Source: an uncultured Desulfobulbaceae bacterium
GTDB taxonomy: Bacteria > Desulfobacterota > Desulfobulbia > Desulfobulbales > BM004
Direction of reading: 5' to 3'
DNA: 64,000 nucleotides
Assembly: GCA_947259115.1 (NCBI GenBank)
Contig: CAMYKS010000005.1
Location: forward strand, 149,648-213,647
In this document: positions 43,152 to 54,196 of the stretch, one piece after another
Position numbering within the stretch: the stretch's first letter is position 1
Layout of the letters: every line of letters starts with the position of its first letter
Notes under the pieces: generated by a model
What the model was told of the DNA's origin: nothing
The model's database searches: none
The model's input: only the letters and a program-made list of their open reading frames with translations
Position numbers and translations under genes: made by a program

Positions 43152-43766
43152 ATGAACAGCAATGGTACATGGTCAAAAGTTGTTGGCATATCTCTTGCCG
43201 TATTAACCTTGATAGTTATATCCAGCCTTGTATATGCATCCAGTGGCGCTGAACCTGCCGGCCCTACTTTTTGGGGAGTCCCGACGGCTAAATGGTGGGA
43301 TCTTCTCTGGCGGACTCTTAACTTTGCCGTATTGCTTATTGTCCTGGTAAAGGTTTTATCAAAACCCATAGCTAATGGCCTTCGCGCCCGCCAGCAGTCA
43401 ATCAAGGAACAGTTTACCGACTTGGAAGAGCGCAAGGCCGAAGCCGATAAGGCTTACAAGACTTATGAGGAAAAACTGGCCACCATCGATCAGGAAGTAA
43501 GCGAGATTGTCCAAGCTGCAATTGCCCAGGGCGAGGTTGAAAAAGAAAGGATTATCAGTGAGGCCAACAGGGCTGCTGAAGACATTAAAAAACAGGCTGA
43601 AATGGCGATACAGTATGAACTGTCTGAAGCAAAATTGAAGTTGCGTGAGGATGTTGCTAACCAGGCTGTCATCATGGCTGAGGAACTGATCAGGAAAAAT
43701 CTGCAGGAAACTGATCAGGTAAAATTGATTGAAGATTATCTTGCAAAAGTAGGGACAGTCCAGTGA
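43152..43766 (+). CDS. atpF: ATP synthase F0 subunit b
   Basis: This 204-residue b subunit has an N-terminal hydrophobic segment (about 8-26) that may be a signal-like extension, a second membrane helix (about 52-72, TLNFAVLLIVLVKVL) and a long coiled-coil stalk. The segment KPIANGLRARQQSIKEQF after the helix is typical of b subunits. It is longer than the usual 160 residues because of the N-terminal extension. It begins two bases after the atpF' stop and overlaps atpH. Confidence 0.93.
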   Translation: MNSNGTWSKVVGISLAVLTLIVISSLVYASSGAEPAGPTFWGVPTAKWWDLLWRTLNFAVLLIVLVKVLSKPIANGLRARQQSIKEQFTDLEERKAEADKAYKTYEEKLATIDQEVSEIVQAAIAQGEVEKERIISEANRAAEDIKKQAEMAIQYELSEAKLKLREDVANQAVIMAEELIRKNLQETDQVKLIEDYLAKVGTVQ

Positions 43767-44308
43767 GACAGACAATACTAGCAAAACGCTATGCCAAGGC
43801 CCTCTTTGCTGTCGGCCAGGAAGAAGGGAAAAGTGAGTCGTACAGGGAGACACTGAACGAACTCGGTAATTTTCTGGAAAAACATCCGGAAGCAGTTGAC
43901 GCCATGACCAACCTTTTATATCCCATGGACGTTAAGGAAAAAGTTATGGCAAAGCTTATCAGTGCGCTGCAGGCTGACGGTTTCATGGCAAACTTTCTTA
44001 GCCTGGTGGTACAGAAGAAGCGAGCTGACATTCTGCCGGAAATTGCTACTGAATTTCAGGCCCTGGTTGATGCTGACCGGAATGTCAGCCGTGGCACGTT
44101 AATCGCAGCAACGAAAATATCAGGAGATCTGCAGGCAAAAGTGCAGACCACCCTGGAGAATATTACAGGTAAAAAGGTGATTCTCACGACCGAGATTGAT
44201 CCCTCGATCATTGGCGGCATTGTTGCCAAGGTGGGGGACCTGGTTATGGACGGGAGCATCAAAACACAACTTGCGGGTTTGAATGAATCCATAAAGGGGA
44301 GTGAATAG
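43763..44308 (+). CDS. atpH: ATP synthase F1 subunit delta
   Basis: This 181-residue protein has the OSCP/delta pattern: [21 protein letters not shown] at the N-terminus and the C-terminal block [21 protein letters not shown]. Delta joins the b stalk to the top of the alpha3beta3 head. It starts at GTG 43763, overlapping the atpF stop (GTGA), with AGGGA seven bases upstream. Confidence 0.95.
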   Translation: MRQTILAKRYAKALFAVGQEEGKSESYRETLNELGNFLEKHPEAVDAMTNLLYPMDVKEKVMAKLISALQADGFMANFLSLVVQKKRADILPEIATEFQALVDADRNVSRGTLIAATKISGDLQAKVQTTLENITGKKVILTTEIDPSIIGGIVAKVGDLVMDGSIKTQLAGLNESIKGSE

Positions 44309-44313
44309 GCACA

Positions 44314-45837
44314 ATGCAGATCAAAGCCGAAGAAATCAGTCAAATCATTAAGGGACAGATCAAAGAATACGAAAGCAAGGTTGATCTGAGTGAAACGGGA
44401 ACGGTTATCTCGGTAGGTGATGGTATTGCCCGTGTTCATGGTGTTGAAAATTGCATGGCCATGGAACTCCTGGAGTTCCCTGGCGGTATTCTTGGCCTGG
44501 CGCTCAACCTGGAGACAGACAACGTCGGTTGCGCGATTCTGGGTGATGTCGAGCACATCAAGGAAGGCGACATCGTCAAGCGTACCGGTAAAATTGCCGA
44601 GGTTCCCGTGGGGCCGGCAATGGAAGGCCGTGTTGTCGATGGTGTGGGACAGCCCATTGACGGCTTGGGTCCCATTGAAACATCGGAAACCCGAAAGATT
44701 GAAGTAATTGCTCCAGGCGTTATCGCCCGGAAGTCGGTGCATGAACCCTGTTACACCGGCAGCAAAGCGGTTGACGCCATGACACCGGTTGGCCGCGGCC
44801 AGCGGGAGCTTATTATCGGCGACCGCCAGATCGGCAAGACGGCGCTCTGCGTCGATGCAATTATTGCCCAGAAAGAAACGGATATGCATTGCATCTACGT
44901 TGCCATCGGCCAGAAAAAATCAACGGTTGCCCTGGTGGTTGAGGCCCTGCGCAAACATGGTGCCATGGAATATACAACGGTCGTAGCAGCCTGTGCTTCC
45001 GATCCGGCCCCGCTGCAGTACATCGCTGCCTTTGCAGGGTGCTCCATGGGAGAATACTTCAGGGACAACGGCCAGCATGCCTTGATCATCTATGACGATC
45101 TCTCCAAACAGGCTGTTGCCTACCGCCAGCTTTCACTGCTGCTGCGCCGCCCGCCTGGACGTGAAGCATACCCCGGTGATATTTTCTTCAACCATTCGCG
45201 CCTGCTTGAGCGGGCCTCCAAGGTAAATGACGAATTGGGTGCAGGATCCCTCACAGCTCTGCCGATCATTGAAACCCAGGCAGGTGACGTTTCCGCCTAT
45301 ATTCCGACAAACGTTATTTCCATTACCGATGGCCAGGTATACCTGGAGCCGAACCTCTTCTTCGCCGGCATCCGCCCGGCTATCAACGTCGGACTTTCGG
45401 TTTCGCGTGTTGGTGGTGCCGCCCAGGTAAAGGCCATGAAACAGGTTGCCGGTTCTCTGCGTCTTGATCTGGCCCAGTATCGTGAGCTGGCAGCGTTTGC
45501 CTCGTTTGGTTCCGATCTTGACAAGGCTACCCAGCAACAGCTGAACCGTGGAGAAAGGCTCGTTGAGGTTCTTAAACAGCCGCAATACCAGCCCCTGCCC
45601 ATGGAAAAACAGGTTTCCATCCTTTTTGCAGGCGCCAGAGGCTTCCTTGATCCGATTCCGGTAAACATGCTGGCTGACTATGAGAGGGAACTCTATGCCC
45701 ATATCGAACAGAGTGCTCCGGCAGTGTTTGACGGCTTGAAGGAAAAGATGGAAATTGACAGCGAGCTCGAAGAATTGATGAAAAGTACGCTGACCACCTT
45801 CGGAGAAACGTTCAAAAGTTCGAGAGGCCTCAACTAA
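44314..45837 (+). CDS. atpA: ATP synthase F1 subunit alpha
   Basis: This 507-residue non-catalytic subunit has the P-loop [10 protein letters not shown], the family signature [17 protein letters not shown] and the arginine-finger region around it. Length and sequence are normal. It starts six bases after atpH. It forms the head of the F1 motor with beta. Confidence 0.98.
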   Translation: MQIKAEEISQIIKGQIKEYESKVDLSETGTVISVGDGIARVHGVENCMAMELLEFPGGILGLALNLETDNVGCAILGDVEHIKEGDIVKRTGKIAEVPVGPAMEGRVVDGVGQPIDGLGPIETSETRKIEVIAPGVIARKSVHEPCYTGSKAVDAMTPVGRGQRELIIGDRQIGKTALCVDAIIAQKETDMHCIYVAIGQKKSTVALVVEALRKHGAMEYTTVVAACASDPAPLQYIAAFAGCSMGEYFRDNGQHALIIYDDLSKQAVAYRQLSLLLRRPPGREAYPGDIFFNHSRLLERASKVNDELGAGSLTALPIIETQAGDVSAYIPTNVISITDGQVYLEPNLFFAGIRPAINVGLSVSRVGGAAQVKAMKQVAGSLRLDLAQYRELAAFASFGSDLDKATQQQLNRGERLVEVLKQPQYQPLPMEKQVSILFAGARGFLDPIPVNMLADYERELYAHIEQSAPAVFDGLKEKMEIDSELEELMKSTLTTFGETFKSSRGLN

Positions 45838-45856
45838 ACAGCATAAAGGCAAAGCA

Positions 45857-46741
45857 ATGGCAAGTCTTAAAGATGTACAAACAAAAATTGGTGGTGTGAA
45901 GAAAACTTCACAGATTACCAGCGCCATGAATATGGTTGCGGCCGCCAAGCTGCGCGGGGCCCAGCAGAAGATGGAGGATTTCCGTCCTTACACGGAAAAA
46001 TTCAATCAGGCCATGACCAGTCTTTCTGCCAACATGGAAAGCGGTCAGTTCCCGCTCATGGAAGTTCGTGATGTTCAGACGACGGTAGAAATTGTAATTG
46101 TAACATCTGACCGTGGGCTCTGCGGCAGCTTCAACTCAAATATTTTCAAGGCAACGGAAAAACTTATCGCCCAGTATGAATCTGAGGGAAAAAAAGTCTC
46201 CCTGGTCTGTGTCGGCAAAAAAGGTAATGCCTATTTCAAGAAAACTGGAAAAGTCAGGAAGGCCTATACCGATATCATGGGGACTTTCCAGATGTTCAAT
46301 GCCAGGGCCATCGCCCAGGATGTTGCCGCCAATTTCCTGGCCGCCGGATCTGACAAGGTCCATGTAGTTTATGGCAAATTCATGAGCGTTGCCGTACAAA
46401 AACCCAGTGTTGAATTACTTCTGCCTGTGCAGCCAGAAGCAAGTGCATCAGAAGATGCAGCACAAGCAGGCGCTGCTGCCGGTGATTACCTCTATGAGCC
46501 AAGTCCTACTGAAATCATGGACGTACTACTTCCTTTATATATGAACGTCATGATCTATCATGCCATGCTTGAGACAGGAGCCAGTGAACATGCGGCCAGA
46601 ATGACTTCCATGGATAATGCCACCCGCGCCTGTAAAGATATGATACAAGAGCTTACGCTTCTTTATAATAAAGCGCGACAAGCGGGCATTACTGCCGAGC
46701 TTATGGATATTGTGGGTGGGGCTGAGGCCCTGAAAGGATAA
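45857..46741 (+). CDS. atpG: ATP synthase F1 subunit gamma
   Basis: This 294-residue rotor subunit has the typical N-terminal helix (ASLKDVQTKIGGVKKTSQIT) and C-terminal helix (TRACKDMIQELTLLYNKARQAGITAELMDI). Residues 195-215 form a small Ala/Glu-rich insertion (EASASEDAAQAGAAAG) not needed by the family. AAAGG precedes the ATG by seven bases. Confidence 0.96.
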   Translation: MASLKDVQTKIGGVKKTSQITSAMNMVAAAKLRGAQQKMEDFRPYTEKFNQAMTSLSANMESGQFPLMEVRDVQTTVEIVIVTSDRGLCGSFNSNIFKATEKLIAQYESEGKKVSLVCVGKKGNAYFKKTGKVRKAYTDIMGTFQMFNARAIAQDVAANFLAAGSDKVHVVYGKFMSVAVQKPSVELLLPVQPEASASEDAAQAGAAAGDYLYEPSPTEIMDVLLPLYMNVMIYHAMLETGASEHAARMTSMDNATRACKDMIQELTLLYNKARQAGITAELMDIVGGAEALKG

Positions 46742-46785
46742 GAATAAAACCGAGAAGAAAATTCTTGGCAAAGAATACACCCTGA

Positions 46786-48225
<1,440 letters not shown>

Positions 48226-48265
48226 ACAGCAACTCATATCGATAGTGCGGACCTAAGGAAAAAAG

Positions 48266-48682
48266 ATGGCTGAAAAAATTAAACTTGAAGTGGTTACTCC
48301 CAAAGGGGCAATTGTCAGCGAGGAAGTTGATATTGTCACGGCTCCCGGTTTTGCCGGTGAATTTGGAGTATTGGCCAATCATGCTCCCTTTTTGAGTACA
48401 ATAAAAGTGGGCACTCTCCGCTATAAGAAAGACGGCAACGAATCAGAGCTCATGATCAGCGGCGGCTTCTGTGAGGTTTCCAATAATAAGATCTCTTTAC
48501 TGGTTGAATCTGCCGAGCGTGGTCATGAAATTGATGTTGACCGTGCCCTGCGCGCCAAGGAAAGGGCGGAAAAAAGACTGATGCAGGCCAGGGAAAAGCA
48601 GGAGAATTATGATAGGACAAGAGCTGAAGCTGCTTTGCAGCGGGCCATGGCCAGACTGAAAATTGCCCAACATAAATTATGA
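48266..48682 (+). CDS. atpC: ATP synthase F1 subunit epsilon
   Basis: This 138-residue protein has the beta-sandwich domain ([39 protein letters not shown]) and a C-terminal helical hairpin. Epsilon couples the rotor and inhibits ATP hydrolysis. It is the last gene of the operon and is followed by a terminator. Confidence 0.96.
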   Translation: MAEKIKLEVVTPKGAIVSEEVDIVTAPGFAGEFGVLANHAPFLSTIKVGTLRYKKDGNESELMISGGFCEVSNNKISLLVESAERGHEIDVDRALRAKERAEKRLMQAREKQENYDRTRAEAALQRAMARLKIAQHKL

Positions 48683-48721
48683 CAAAATAGACTTGCAATA
48701 GCCAGGTCAGATGTTTTAAAT

Positions 48722-48750
48722 AAAGGCCGTCCTTAGGGGCGGCCTTTTTT
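48722..48750 (+). terminator. rho-independent terminator of the atp operon
   Basis: AAAGGCCGTCC pairs with GGGCGGCCTTT around TTAG and runs into six T, about 40 bases after atpC. Confidence 0.9.
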
Positions 48751-48791
48751 CAGTTATTGGACCAATGGAGGAAACACCAGAGGAGGAACAT

Positions 48792-50210
48792 ATGAAGCCC
48801 AAAGAACGACTAGCAATCCCGAGGCAACTGCCAAAGGAACTCTCAGTTGCAGAACGAATTACCAATTTTAACGAGGTCACTTTCGGTTTTGATGAAGAAA
48901 CCGCGATCAAAGAAGCAAACCGCTGCCTGCAATGTAAAATACCAAAATGCAGGGATGGATGCCCGATCCATAACGATATCCCGGAATTTATCCGCCTGCT
49001 GCGCGAGAAAAAATTTGAAGAGGCGTATTGGAAGGACCGTGAGACCAATTCCATACCTGCCGTCTGCTCCAGAGTCTGCCCCCACGAGTTTCAGTGCGAG
49101 GGCGCCTGCATCAGGGGCAAAAAGGGAGACCCTGTTGCCATTGGCATGCTGGAACGATTTCTTGTTGACTGGATGGTGGCCAACAAAAAAAACATGCTCA
49201 AGCCCTGTGCCATGCCCAAGGACAAAAAAGTTGCCATCGTGGGCTCCGGACCTGCCGGCATGGCCTGTGGTTTTTATCTGGCCCATGCCGGATATCATAG
49301 TACAATCTATGAAAGCTTACCCGCTTTTGGCGGCATGTTGACAGTGGGCATTCCCGCTTACCGATTGCCCCGTGATATAATCAATGCTGAATTTGATGCC
49401 CTGATAAACTGCGGGGTAGAAATTATCAATAATGTTACCATCGGTGAGGACAAGACTCTAAAACAGCTAAAAGAAGATGGTTTCGATGCCGTCTTTATAG
49501 GTATAGGCGCCCATGCCAGCCGCAAGTTGGGAGTAGAGGGTGAGGATCTTGACGGTGTAATGCACGGCGTCGATTACCTACGCAGGGTGAACCTGGGAGA
49601 ATCTCTTAATCTTGGCCGCAATGTTGTCGTGGTCGGTGGCGGTAACGTGGCTATTGACGTAGCACGGACAGCCCTGCGCACTGGTTCTGACAAGGTTTTT
49701 ATCCTCTACCGCCGCACCAAAAAGGAAATGCCCGCCTCCCAGGCGGAGATTCACCATCTGGAGGAGGAGGGAGTTAAGGTTGAATTCCTGGCCGCTCCGG
49801 TTAAAATTCATGGCGAAAACGGCAAACTCACCAAGATAGAATGTATCCGTATGGAACTGGGCGAATGCGATGCCTCGGGCCGTTGCCGCCCGGTACCCCT
49901 TGCCGATTCGAACTTCATGATCGAAGCCGATGCCATAATCCCTGCCATCAGCCAGGATGTCCAGCATATTGAGAATCCTGAGATCGAGATCGAACTCTCC
50001 CGTTGGAAAACCTTTGAGGTGGATGAGATTACCATGCAGTCATCCGTTGACTGGATTTTTGCCGGAGGCGATGCTGTTCTTGGGCCGCAAACTGCTGCCA
50101 AAGCCGCCTTTCAGGGCAGAGAGGCCGCAAAATCCATTATTCGATACCTGGAAGGACGGGATTTAAAAGAGGGCAGGGTCCCGGAACCGGTTGAAGAAAC
50201 TGAAGAATAA
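48792..50210 (+). CDS. gltA: NADPH-dependent glutamate synthase-type flavoprotein (GltA/NfnB family)
   Basis: This 472-residue protein has N-terminal iron-sulfur motifs (CLQCKIPKCRDGCP and CSRVCPHEFQCEGACIRG), an FAD-binding AIVGSGPAGMACGFYLA and an NAD(P)H-binding NVVVVGGGNVAIDVARTAL, ending in FAGGDAVLGPQTAAKAA. It belongs to the glutamate synthase small-subunit family, which also includes NfnB/SudA of the electron-bifurcating NADH-ferredoxin:NADP reductase. No NfnA-type gene is next to it. ATG 48792 is chosen because GAGGAGG is five bases upstream; ATG 48765 has no ribosome site. Its own terminator follows. Confidence 0.88.
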   Translation: MKPKERLAIPRQLPKELSVAERITNFNEVTFGFDEETAIKEANRCLQCKIPKCRDGCPIHNDIPEFIRLLREKKFEEAYWKDRETNSIPAVCSRVCPHEFQCEGACIRGKKGDPVAIGMLERFLVDWMVANKKNMLKPCAMPKDKKVAIVGSGPAGMACGFYLAHAGYHSTIYESLPAFGGMLTVGIPAYRLPRDIINAEFDALINCGVEIINNVTIGEDKTLKQLKEDGFDAVFIGIGAHASRKLGVEGEDLDGVMHGVDYLRRVNLGESLNLGRNVVVVGGGNVAIDVARTALRTGSDKVFILYRRTKKEMPASQAEIHHLEEEGVKVEFLAAPVKIHGENGKLTKIECIRMELGECDASGRCRPVPLADSNFMIEADAIIPAISQDVQHIENPEIEIELSRWKTFEVDEITMQSSVDWIFAGGDAVLGPQTAAKAAFQGREAAKSIIRYLEGRDLKEGRVPEPVEETEE

Positions 50211-50230
50211 AGCAGTTACAGGTATAAATA

Positions 50231-50270
50231 AACAGGCCGGACACTTCAGGTGCCCGGCCTGTTTATATTT
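50231..50270 (+). terminator. rho-independent terminator after gltA
   Basis: AACAGGCCGG.CA pairs with TG.CCGGCCTGTT around cttcagg and is followed by a T-rich run, 20 bases after the gltA stop. Confidence 0.85.
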
Positions 50271-50391
50271 TTCAAGAATAGTAAGTCCCCATTTTCACAA
50301 TTCGAGACAATTGCAGATAGGCACCCTATCAGGCAAAAATTGACTTCGGATACGGCGAAGTGCGAATTGGGTTATATATGGATAATACGGG

Positions 50392-50562
50392 CTAATCGCT
50401 GCAGCCGCAGCTGTCCCTTTCCGCCCTGCATTCCCGGCAGCATATTTGACCATCATCATCTTCCTGCCAGCAACATTCTTCCGCTTTGACGATTCTGCCA
50501 CATACCTGACATGACAGGCGCTGTTGTTCCTTGGCCTGCTCATCCTGTTTTCTGCTCACCAT
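50392..50562 (-). CDS. 56-residue cysteine-rich zinc-ribbon-like protein
   Basis: A short minus-strand frame from ATG 50562 encodes a hydrophilic N-terminus (residues 1-16), then CQVCGR at 18-23, a CC pair at 30-31, CCREC at 41-45, and CGC at 52-54: nine cysteines in 37 residues. The spacing CxxC...CxxC resembles small zinc-ribbon proteins. The ribosome site (GGAAAA, three bases before ATG) is weak. It is convergent with gltA and stands alone. I do not recognise a named family, and expression is unproven. Composition makes chance unlikely. Confidence 0.6.
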   Translation of the reverse strand: MVSRKQDEQAKEQQRLSCQVCGRIVKAEECCWQEDDDGQICCRECRAERDSCGCSD

Positions 50563-50792
50563 CGTTTTCCGTTCGGCCCCAAGCGTTTAGTTTTTTAGCA
50601 CTCCTGGACAGTGCCATATAAAGGTTTGCCAATTTCCTTCCGTTGAATATATTAGCTCGGATATTTACCTGAAAAAGAGTTTAGAGCCACCATCTTTTGC
50701 CGAGAAAATTTGCAAACCTTTAAAAATACATAGACATATTACTCTGCGATAATTATAAATAGTTAACGGTCAAAACTTTTTGGAGAACCACA
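50563..50792. other. intergenic region upstream of the PilZ gene
   Basis: Together with 50271-50391 this AT-rich stretch flanks the cysteine-rich gene. I see no further gene in it. The PilZ gene has GGAG seven bases before its ATG. Confidence 0.4.
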
Positions 50793-51218
50793 ATGGCAGA
50801 AAGCTCTGAAAATCAGGAGCGCCGTCAACACCCGCGATCACCTGTCCCAAGCGGTGTTATCGCAGTTCTCATCACAACTTCGCCGGAAATCATTGGATCA
50901 GTCAACGACATTTCATTGGGCGGAGCCAAAATCACCTATCATAACCCGAAAAACAGAGAGATTGATTATAGCAAGCTCAAAGTTGACCTCATATCTGACG
51001 ACCGTTTTGTTGAAGCCATTCCCTGCAGCAATGCCTGGGATCATGCTGTGGAGACCAGGGACTCTGTTGCAGTGATTGATTTACGCCAATGCGGAATTCA
51101 GTTTAACAGCCTTACACCAAACCAGCAGTTTCTCTTGCGGGGCTTCATTAACCATTGCGCTGCCCAGGAACCGGGCCACCCAACTCAGCTAAATATTCCA
51201 CCAATATCCAGCCGATAA
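50793..51218 (+). CDS. PilZ-domain protein, probable c-di-GMP receptor
   Basis: This 141-residue protein has the PilZ ligand motif in two parts: ERRQHPRSPV (residues 9-18, the RxxxR arginines) and NDISLGGAKI (about 39-48, the D.SxxG part). PilZ domains bind cyclic di-GMP and act on motility or surface structures through partner proteins. No other domain is present, and the neighbours give no hint of the target. It is convergent with the SAM hydroxide adenosyltransferase gene. Confidence 0.85.
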   Translation: MAESSENQERRQHPRSPVPSGVIAVLITTSPEIIGSVNDISLGGAKITYHNPKNREIDYSKLKVDLISDDRFVEAIPCSNAWDHAVETRDSVAVIDLRQCGIQFNSLTPNQQFLLRGFINHCAAQEPGHPTQLNIPPISSR

Positions 51219-51224
51219 CGTTTT

Positions 51225-51250
51225 CTTTTAGTAATTCCAATTACCAAAAG
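51225..51250. terminator. hairpin between convergent genes
   Basis: CTTTTAGTAATT and AATTACCAAAAG pair with one mismatch around CC. The A/T ends could serve as a weak bidirectional terminator for the convergent genes. Confidence 0.5.
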
Positions 51251-51258
51251 ATGCAGCT

Positions 51259-52071
51259 TTACACCCTGTGCAGTCCCACCATAACCAGGTCTCCTACCCC
51301 TGCATCAAGAAACTTTGCCGCATTCCCCTGGCTGACGGCAATTTCCAGAAATCCCCTACTGCCCACTATTGCCATAATCTCACCCGGAGCTTTGTGTGTA
51401 TAGGCCCCTTGAATACCAGTAATAGTTTCGCCCGTGACATTGATACGTGCAGTGGCTTTTTCCTCGCCAATGAGACTTTTAAGGCAGCTTGCAGCAATAT
51501 TTGTCTGGAGATTGCCGAAATGATCCATACCTGTTATCTCTCCGGTTATTACCCCTTTCTGCCTGTCGATTTTTATTGCAGCTGCCTTAAGCCTTACTAA
51601 TGACTGGGGCGCAATGGCCGGCCCCACGGCTGTTGGGTCAAGGCCTGTAGCAAGCTGGGCCGCAACCGGCGCCAGAATGTCCCTGCCGTGGAAGGTGTCG
51701 CTCACCGGCATCAAATAATACTGCTCACACTGCACTTCATAGGCCGCTTGAAAATTCTCAGGCTCCAGAAGCAACCCCAGTACTCCATTATCCGGGGCCA
51801 GAAAAAGATGGCTGTTCGCCTGCAGCAGGATTAGCCTGCGGCTGCTTCCCACACCCGGATCAACAACCACAAGGTGAATTGTCTGGTCCGGGAAAAACAT
51901 ATAGGCTGACCTGATAAGCAATGCCGCCTGGCGGATATCCTGCTTTCCGACGCCATGACTCATGTCGACAATTGTTGCTGCAGGCGCCCTGGACAGTATA
52001 ACCCCTTTCATGACACCAACATACTCATCTGCCAGGCCAAAATCCGTGGTCAGGGTAATAATCCTAGACAT
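51259..52071 (-). CDS. SAM hydroxide adenosyltransferase (DUF62 family)
   Basis: The 270-residue protein shows the DUF62/duf-62 halogenase-like fold: MSRIITLTTDFGLADEYVG at the N-terminus, VDMSHGV, VVVDPGVGSSRR and FLAPDNGVLG. Family members cleave S-adenosylmethionine to adenosine and methionine with water. The ATG at 52071 lies seven bases after GAGG; the longer frame to 52185 overlaps the methyltransferase gene. It overlaps that gene's stop by eight bases, so the two are cotranscribed. Confidence 0.9.
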   Translation of the reverse strand: MSRIITLTTDFGLADEYVGVMKGVILSRAPAATIVDMSHGVGKQDIRQAALLIRSAYMFFPDQTIHLVVVDPGVGSSRRLILLQANSHLFLAPDNGVLGLLLEPENFQAAYEVQCEQYYLMPVSDTFHGRDILAPVAAQLATGLDPTAVGPAIAPQSLVRLKAAAIKIDRQKGVITGEITGMDHFGNLQTNIAASCLKSLIGEEKATARINVTGETITGIQGAYTHKAPGEIMAIVGSRGFLEIAVSQGNAAKFLDAGVGDLVMVGLHRV

Positions 52072-52732
52072 TGTCCTTCCTCGCGACGATAATAACAAAG
52101 CCGGCCTGCTCATCAAGAGACATCCTGGGCTTTTCCTTATGTTCAACATTTCCAGGGAGTTGATACAAAGTTGACCTGGACTCAATTATGCTCATGTTGA
52201 CCTCAGCGAGCCACTGCCTGACAGTTTCCAGGGTATAAAAACGGGCATGTTCATAAAAAATATGGCCGGCTTCTTTCTTGGCTGCAAGATGGACTCCCCA
52301 TTGGCTTTCTAAAGGAGTCATGCCTATGACCAAAAGCCCCTTTTTACCTAGAGTTCTTGCACATTCAGAGAGTACTTGCCGGGGTCCATCTGCAAAATAC
52401 AGGGTGAACAGCAGATACAGTGTTCCAAGCGCTCCTTCTTTTAGTGGCAGGTACTCACCAACCCCCTGGCAGCAAGAAACACCTCTTTTCTTAGCCAACT
52501 GCAGAGCTGCCGGGGCCGGGTCAAGGCCAAATCCAATATCCAGGTCCCGGGCAAAACGGCCCGGCCCCACGCCTATCTCAAGCCTTGGACCAGGCATCTC
52601 AGAATGGAGAGACTGCAGAGCTTCCAACTCTATCTCATACAAGAGGCTGTCATCAAACCAGCGGTCATACTCTTCAGCATGCTCATGAAAGACTTTAGCC
52701 GCTTTATTTCCATTATCATATATATCAGTCAT
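52064..52732 (-). CDS. SAM-dependent methyltransferase, class I
   Basis: The 222-residue protein has the Rossmann methyltransferase motif LEIGVGPGRFA (near residue 52), an acidic motif II in IGFGLDPAPAALQLA, and LSECARTLGKKGLLVIG. It is of the Methyltransf_11 kind and the substrate is unknown. The ATG at 52732 is preferred over GTG 52747. It sits between an M48 peptidase gene (15-30 bp upstream) and the SAM-cleaving enzyme gene with which it overlaps; both neighbouring products use SAM. Confidence 0.85.
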   Translation of the reverse strand: MTDIYDNGNKAAKVFHEHAEEYDRWFDDSLLYEIELEALQSLHSEMPGPRLEIGVGPGRFARDLDIGFGLDPAPAALQLAKKRGVSCCQGVGEYLPLKEGALGTLYLLFTLYFADGPRQVLSECARTLGKKGLLVIGMTPLESQWGVHLAAKKEAGHIFYEHARFYTLETVRQWLAEVNMSIIESRSTLYQLPGNVEHKEKPRMSLDEQAGFVIIVARKDNV

Positions 52733-52761
52733 GCAATGCCCTTTCACAACAGGCTTTAGCT

Positions 52762-54027
52762 TCAGCCTCCTGTCCCCTCTGCAGACAAAATTCTCTTAAC
52801 ACGTTGAGCCATTGGCGGGTGACTATAATAAAACGCGGCATACCACGGATGGGGATGCAGGTTGGCAAGGTTATCCTTACTCAGTTTGATGAGTCCATTT
52901 GCCATGGGAACCGGCGACCCGGTCACCTGGACGGCAAAGGTATCCGCCTCGATTTCATGGCGGCGGGAAAGGTATGCCATCAGGGGCTTTAATGGGAACA
53001 GCACCAGCGAACCGATAAAAGCGACCAGCAAAAGCTTGGCATACATACTTGGCACGTCAAGCCTGAATAAATGGGCAAGGACATCCCCTGCTGTAAACCT
53101 ATAGGCCATATAAAATCCAAGCAGTGCAAAGGCCTGGCTCAATACAAGCATTTTTAGAATGTGCTTTTTCTTCCAATGCCCGGCTTCATGGGCCAGGATG
53201 GCCATTATCTCTTCATCCCCATGGTTGGCCAGCAGTGTATCAAACAGAACAATTCTTTTCACATGCCCGATACCGGTGAAATAGGCATTGCTGTGACCGG
53301 ACCTCTTTGAGGCATCCATGCTGAACACCCTGTCGATATTCAGACCTGCCCTTGACATGATCTCCTTGATGCGTTCTTCCAGGGTGGCGTCTTCTATGGG
53401 ATTAAACTTGTTAAAAAGGGGCTCGATAACATATGGTGATATATAGAGCAGGAAAATACTGAAGAGCAGAATGAAAATCCAGCCAGCCAGCCACCACTTG
53501 TCCGGCAGGGCCGTGATCAGCCACAGGATCCCGTAAAAGAGAAAACCTAAAAGCAGGGTGCTTACAAGCAGGGATTTTATAAAATCCTGAATCCAGAGTC
53601 CTAACGTCTGCTTGGAAAAACCAAACCGCTTTTCCAGGGAAAAGGTTTTATAAAGAGAAAAAGGTATTTTAATGAGTGTATCTGCGTAGATCAATAGCAT
53701 AAAAAATATGAGCCCTGATAAAATGGGTGACCAACCCTGCTTTGCAATAAGGTTATTGAGCCAGTTCAAGAGCCCTCCGAAAAAAAAGAAAAGCGTTATA
53801 GCCACTGCAAGGACAGCTTCCATTCTGTCCAAACGGCCATGTGCCACTGTATAATCCCGCATTTTCGCTAATGTTGCTTCATCCACATGCTCTTCAAAGC
53901 CTGGAGGAACTTCAGCCCCGTGCCTGGATAGATGCGCCAGGTTCAGCTTGAGGAGAATCTGCTCAACCGCCTCTATTGCAAGGTATGCCGACAACAATAT
54001 AACTAGCTGATATTCCAAAATATTCAA
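52762..54027 (-). CDS. M48-family membrane metallopeptidase (Ste24/CAAX-protease type)
   Basis: This 421-residue membrane protease has an N-terminal membrane part with about five helices, the zinc motif LAHEAGHWKKKH (His280, Glu281, His284), two further helices, and RRHEIEADTFAVQ, which supplies the third ligand. Size and the M48 N-terminal region fit Ste24-like enzymes rather than the smaller HtpX. It probably degrades or processes membrane proteins. TTG 54027 is the only start at the frame's beginning, with GGAGG three bases before it. It is divergent from the metF gene. Confidence 0.9.
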   Translation of the reverse strand: MNILEYQLVILLSAYLAIEAVEQILLKLNLAHLSRHGAEVPPGFEEHVDEATLAKMRDYTVAHGRLDRMEAVLAVAITLFFFFGGLLNWLNNLIAKQGWSPILSGLIFFMLLIYADTLIKIPFSLYKTFSLEKRFGFSKQTLGLWIQDFIKSLLVSTLLLGFLFYGILWLITALPDKWWLAGWIFILLFSIFLLYISPYVIEPLFNKFNPIEDATLEERIKEIMSRAGLNIDRVFSMDASKRSGHSNAYFTGIGHVKRIVLFDTLLANHGDEEIMAILAHEAGHWKKKHILKMLVLSQAFALLGFYMAYRFTAGDVLAHLFRLDVPSMYAKLLLVAFIGSLVLFPLKPLMAYLSRRHEIEADTFAVQVTGSPVPMANGLIKLSKDNLANLHPHPWYAAFYYSHPPMAQRVKRILSAEGTGG

Positions 54028-54196
54028 AGCCCTCCATTAAGTATCTGTTTCATCTTTGCTTAAATGGTATTAAAATATGTAATAAGTGATTTAAAAATAC
54101 CTGCAGATCAGCTTTTCAGACCGGTAGAAACTGCATACCGGAATAAAGCATCAAGTTCAAGTTTTTATCGAGGCTTACCCTTTGGAAGATTCTCCC

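Noticed and set aside
44056..44889. 277-codon minus-strand frame across atpH/atpA
   Set aside because: Shadow of two conserved ATP synthase genes.
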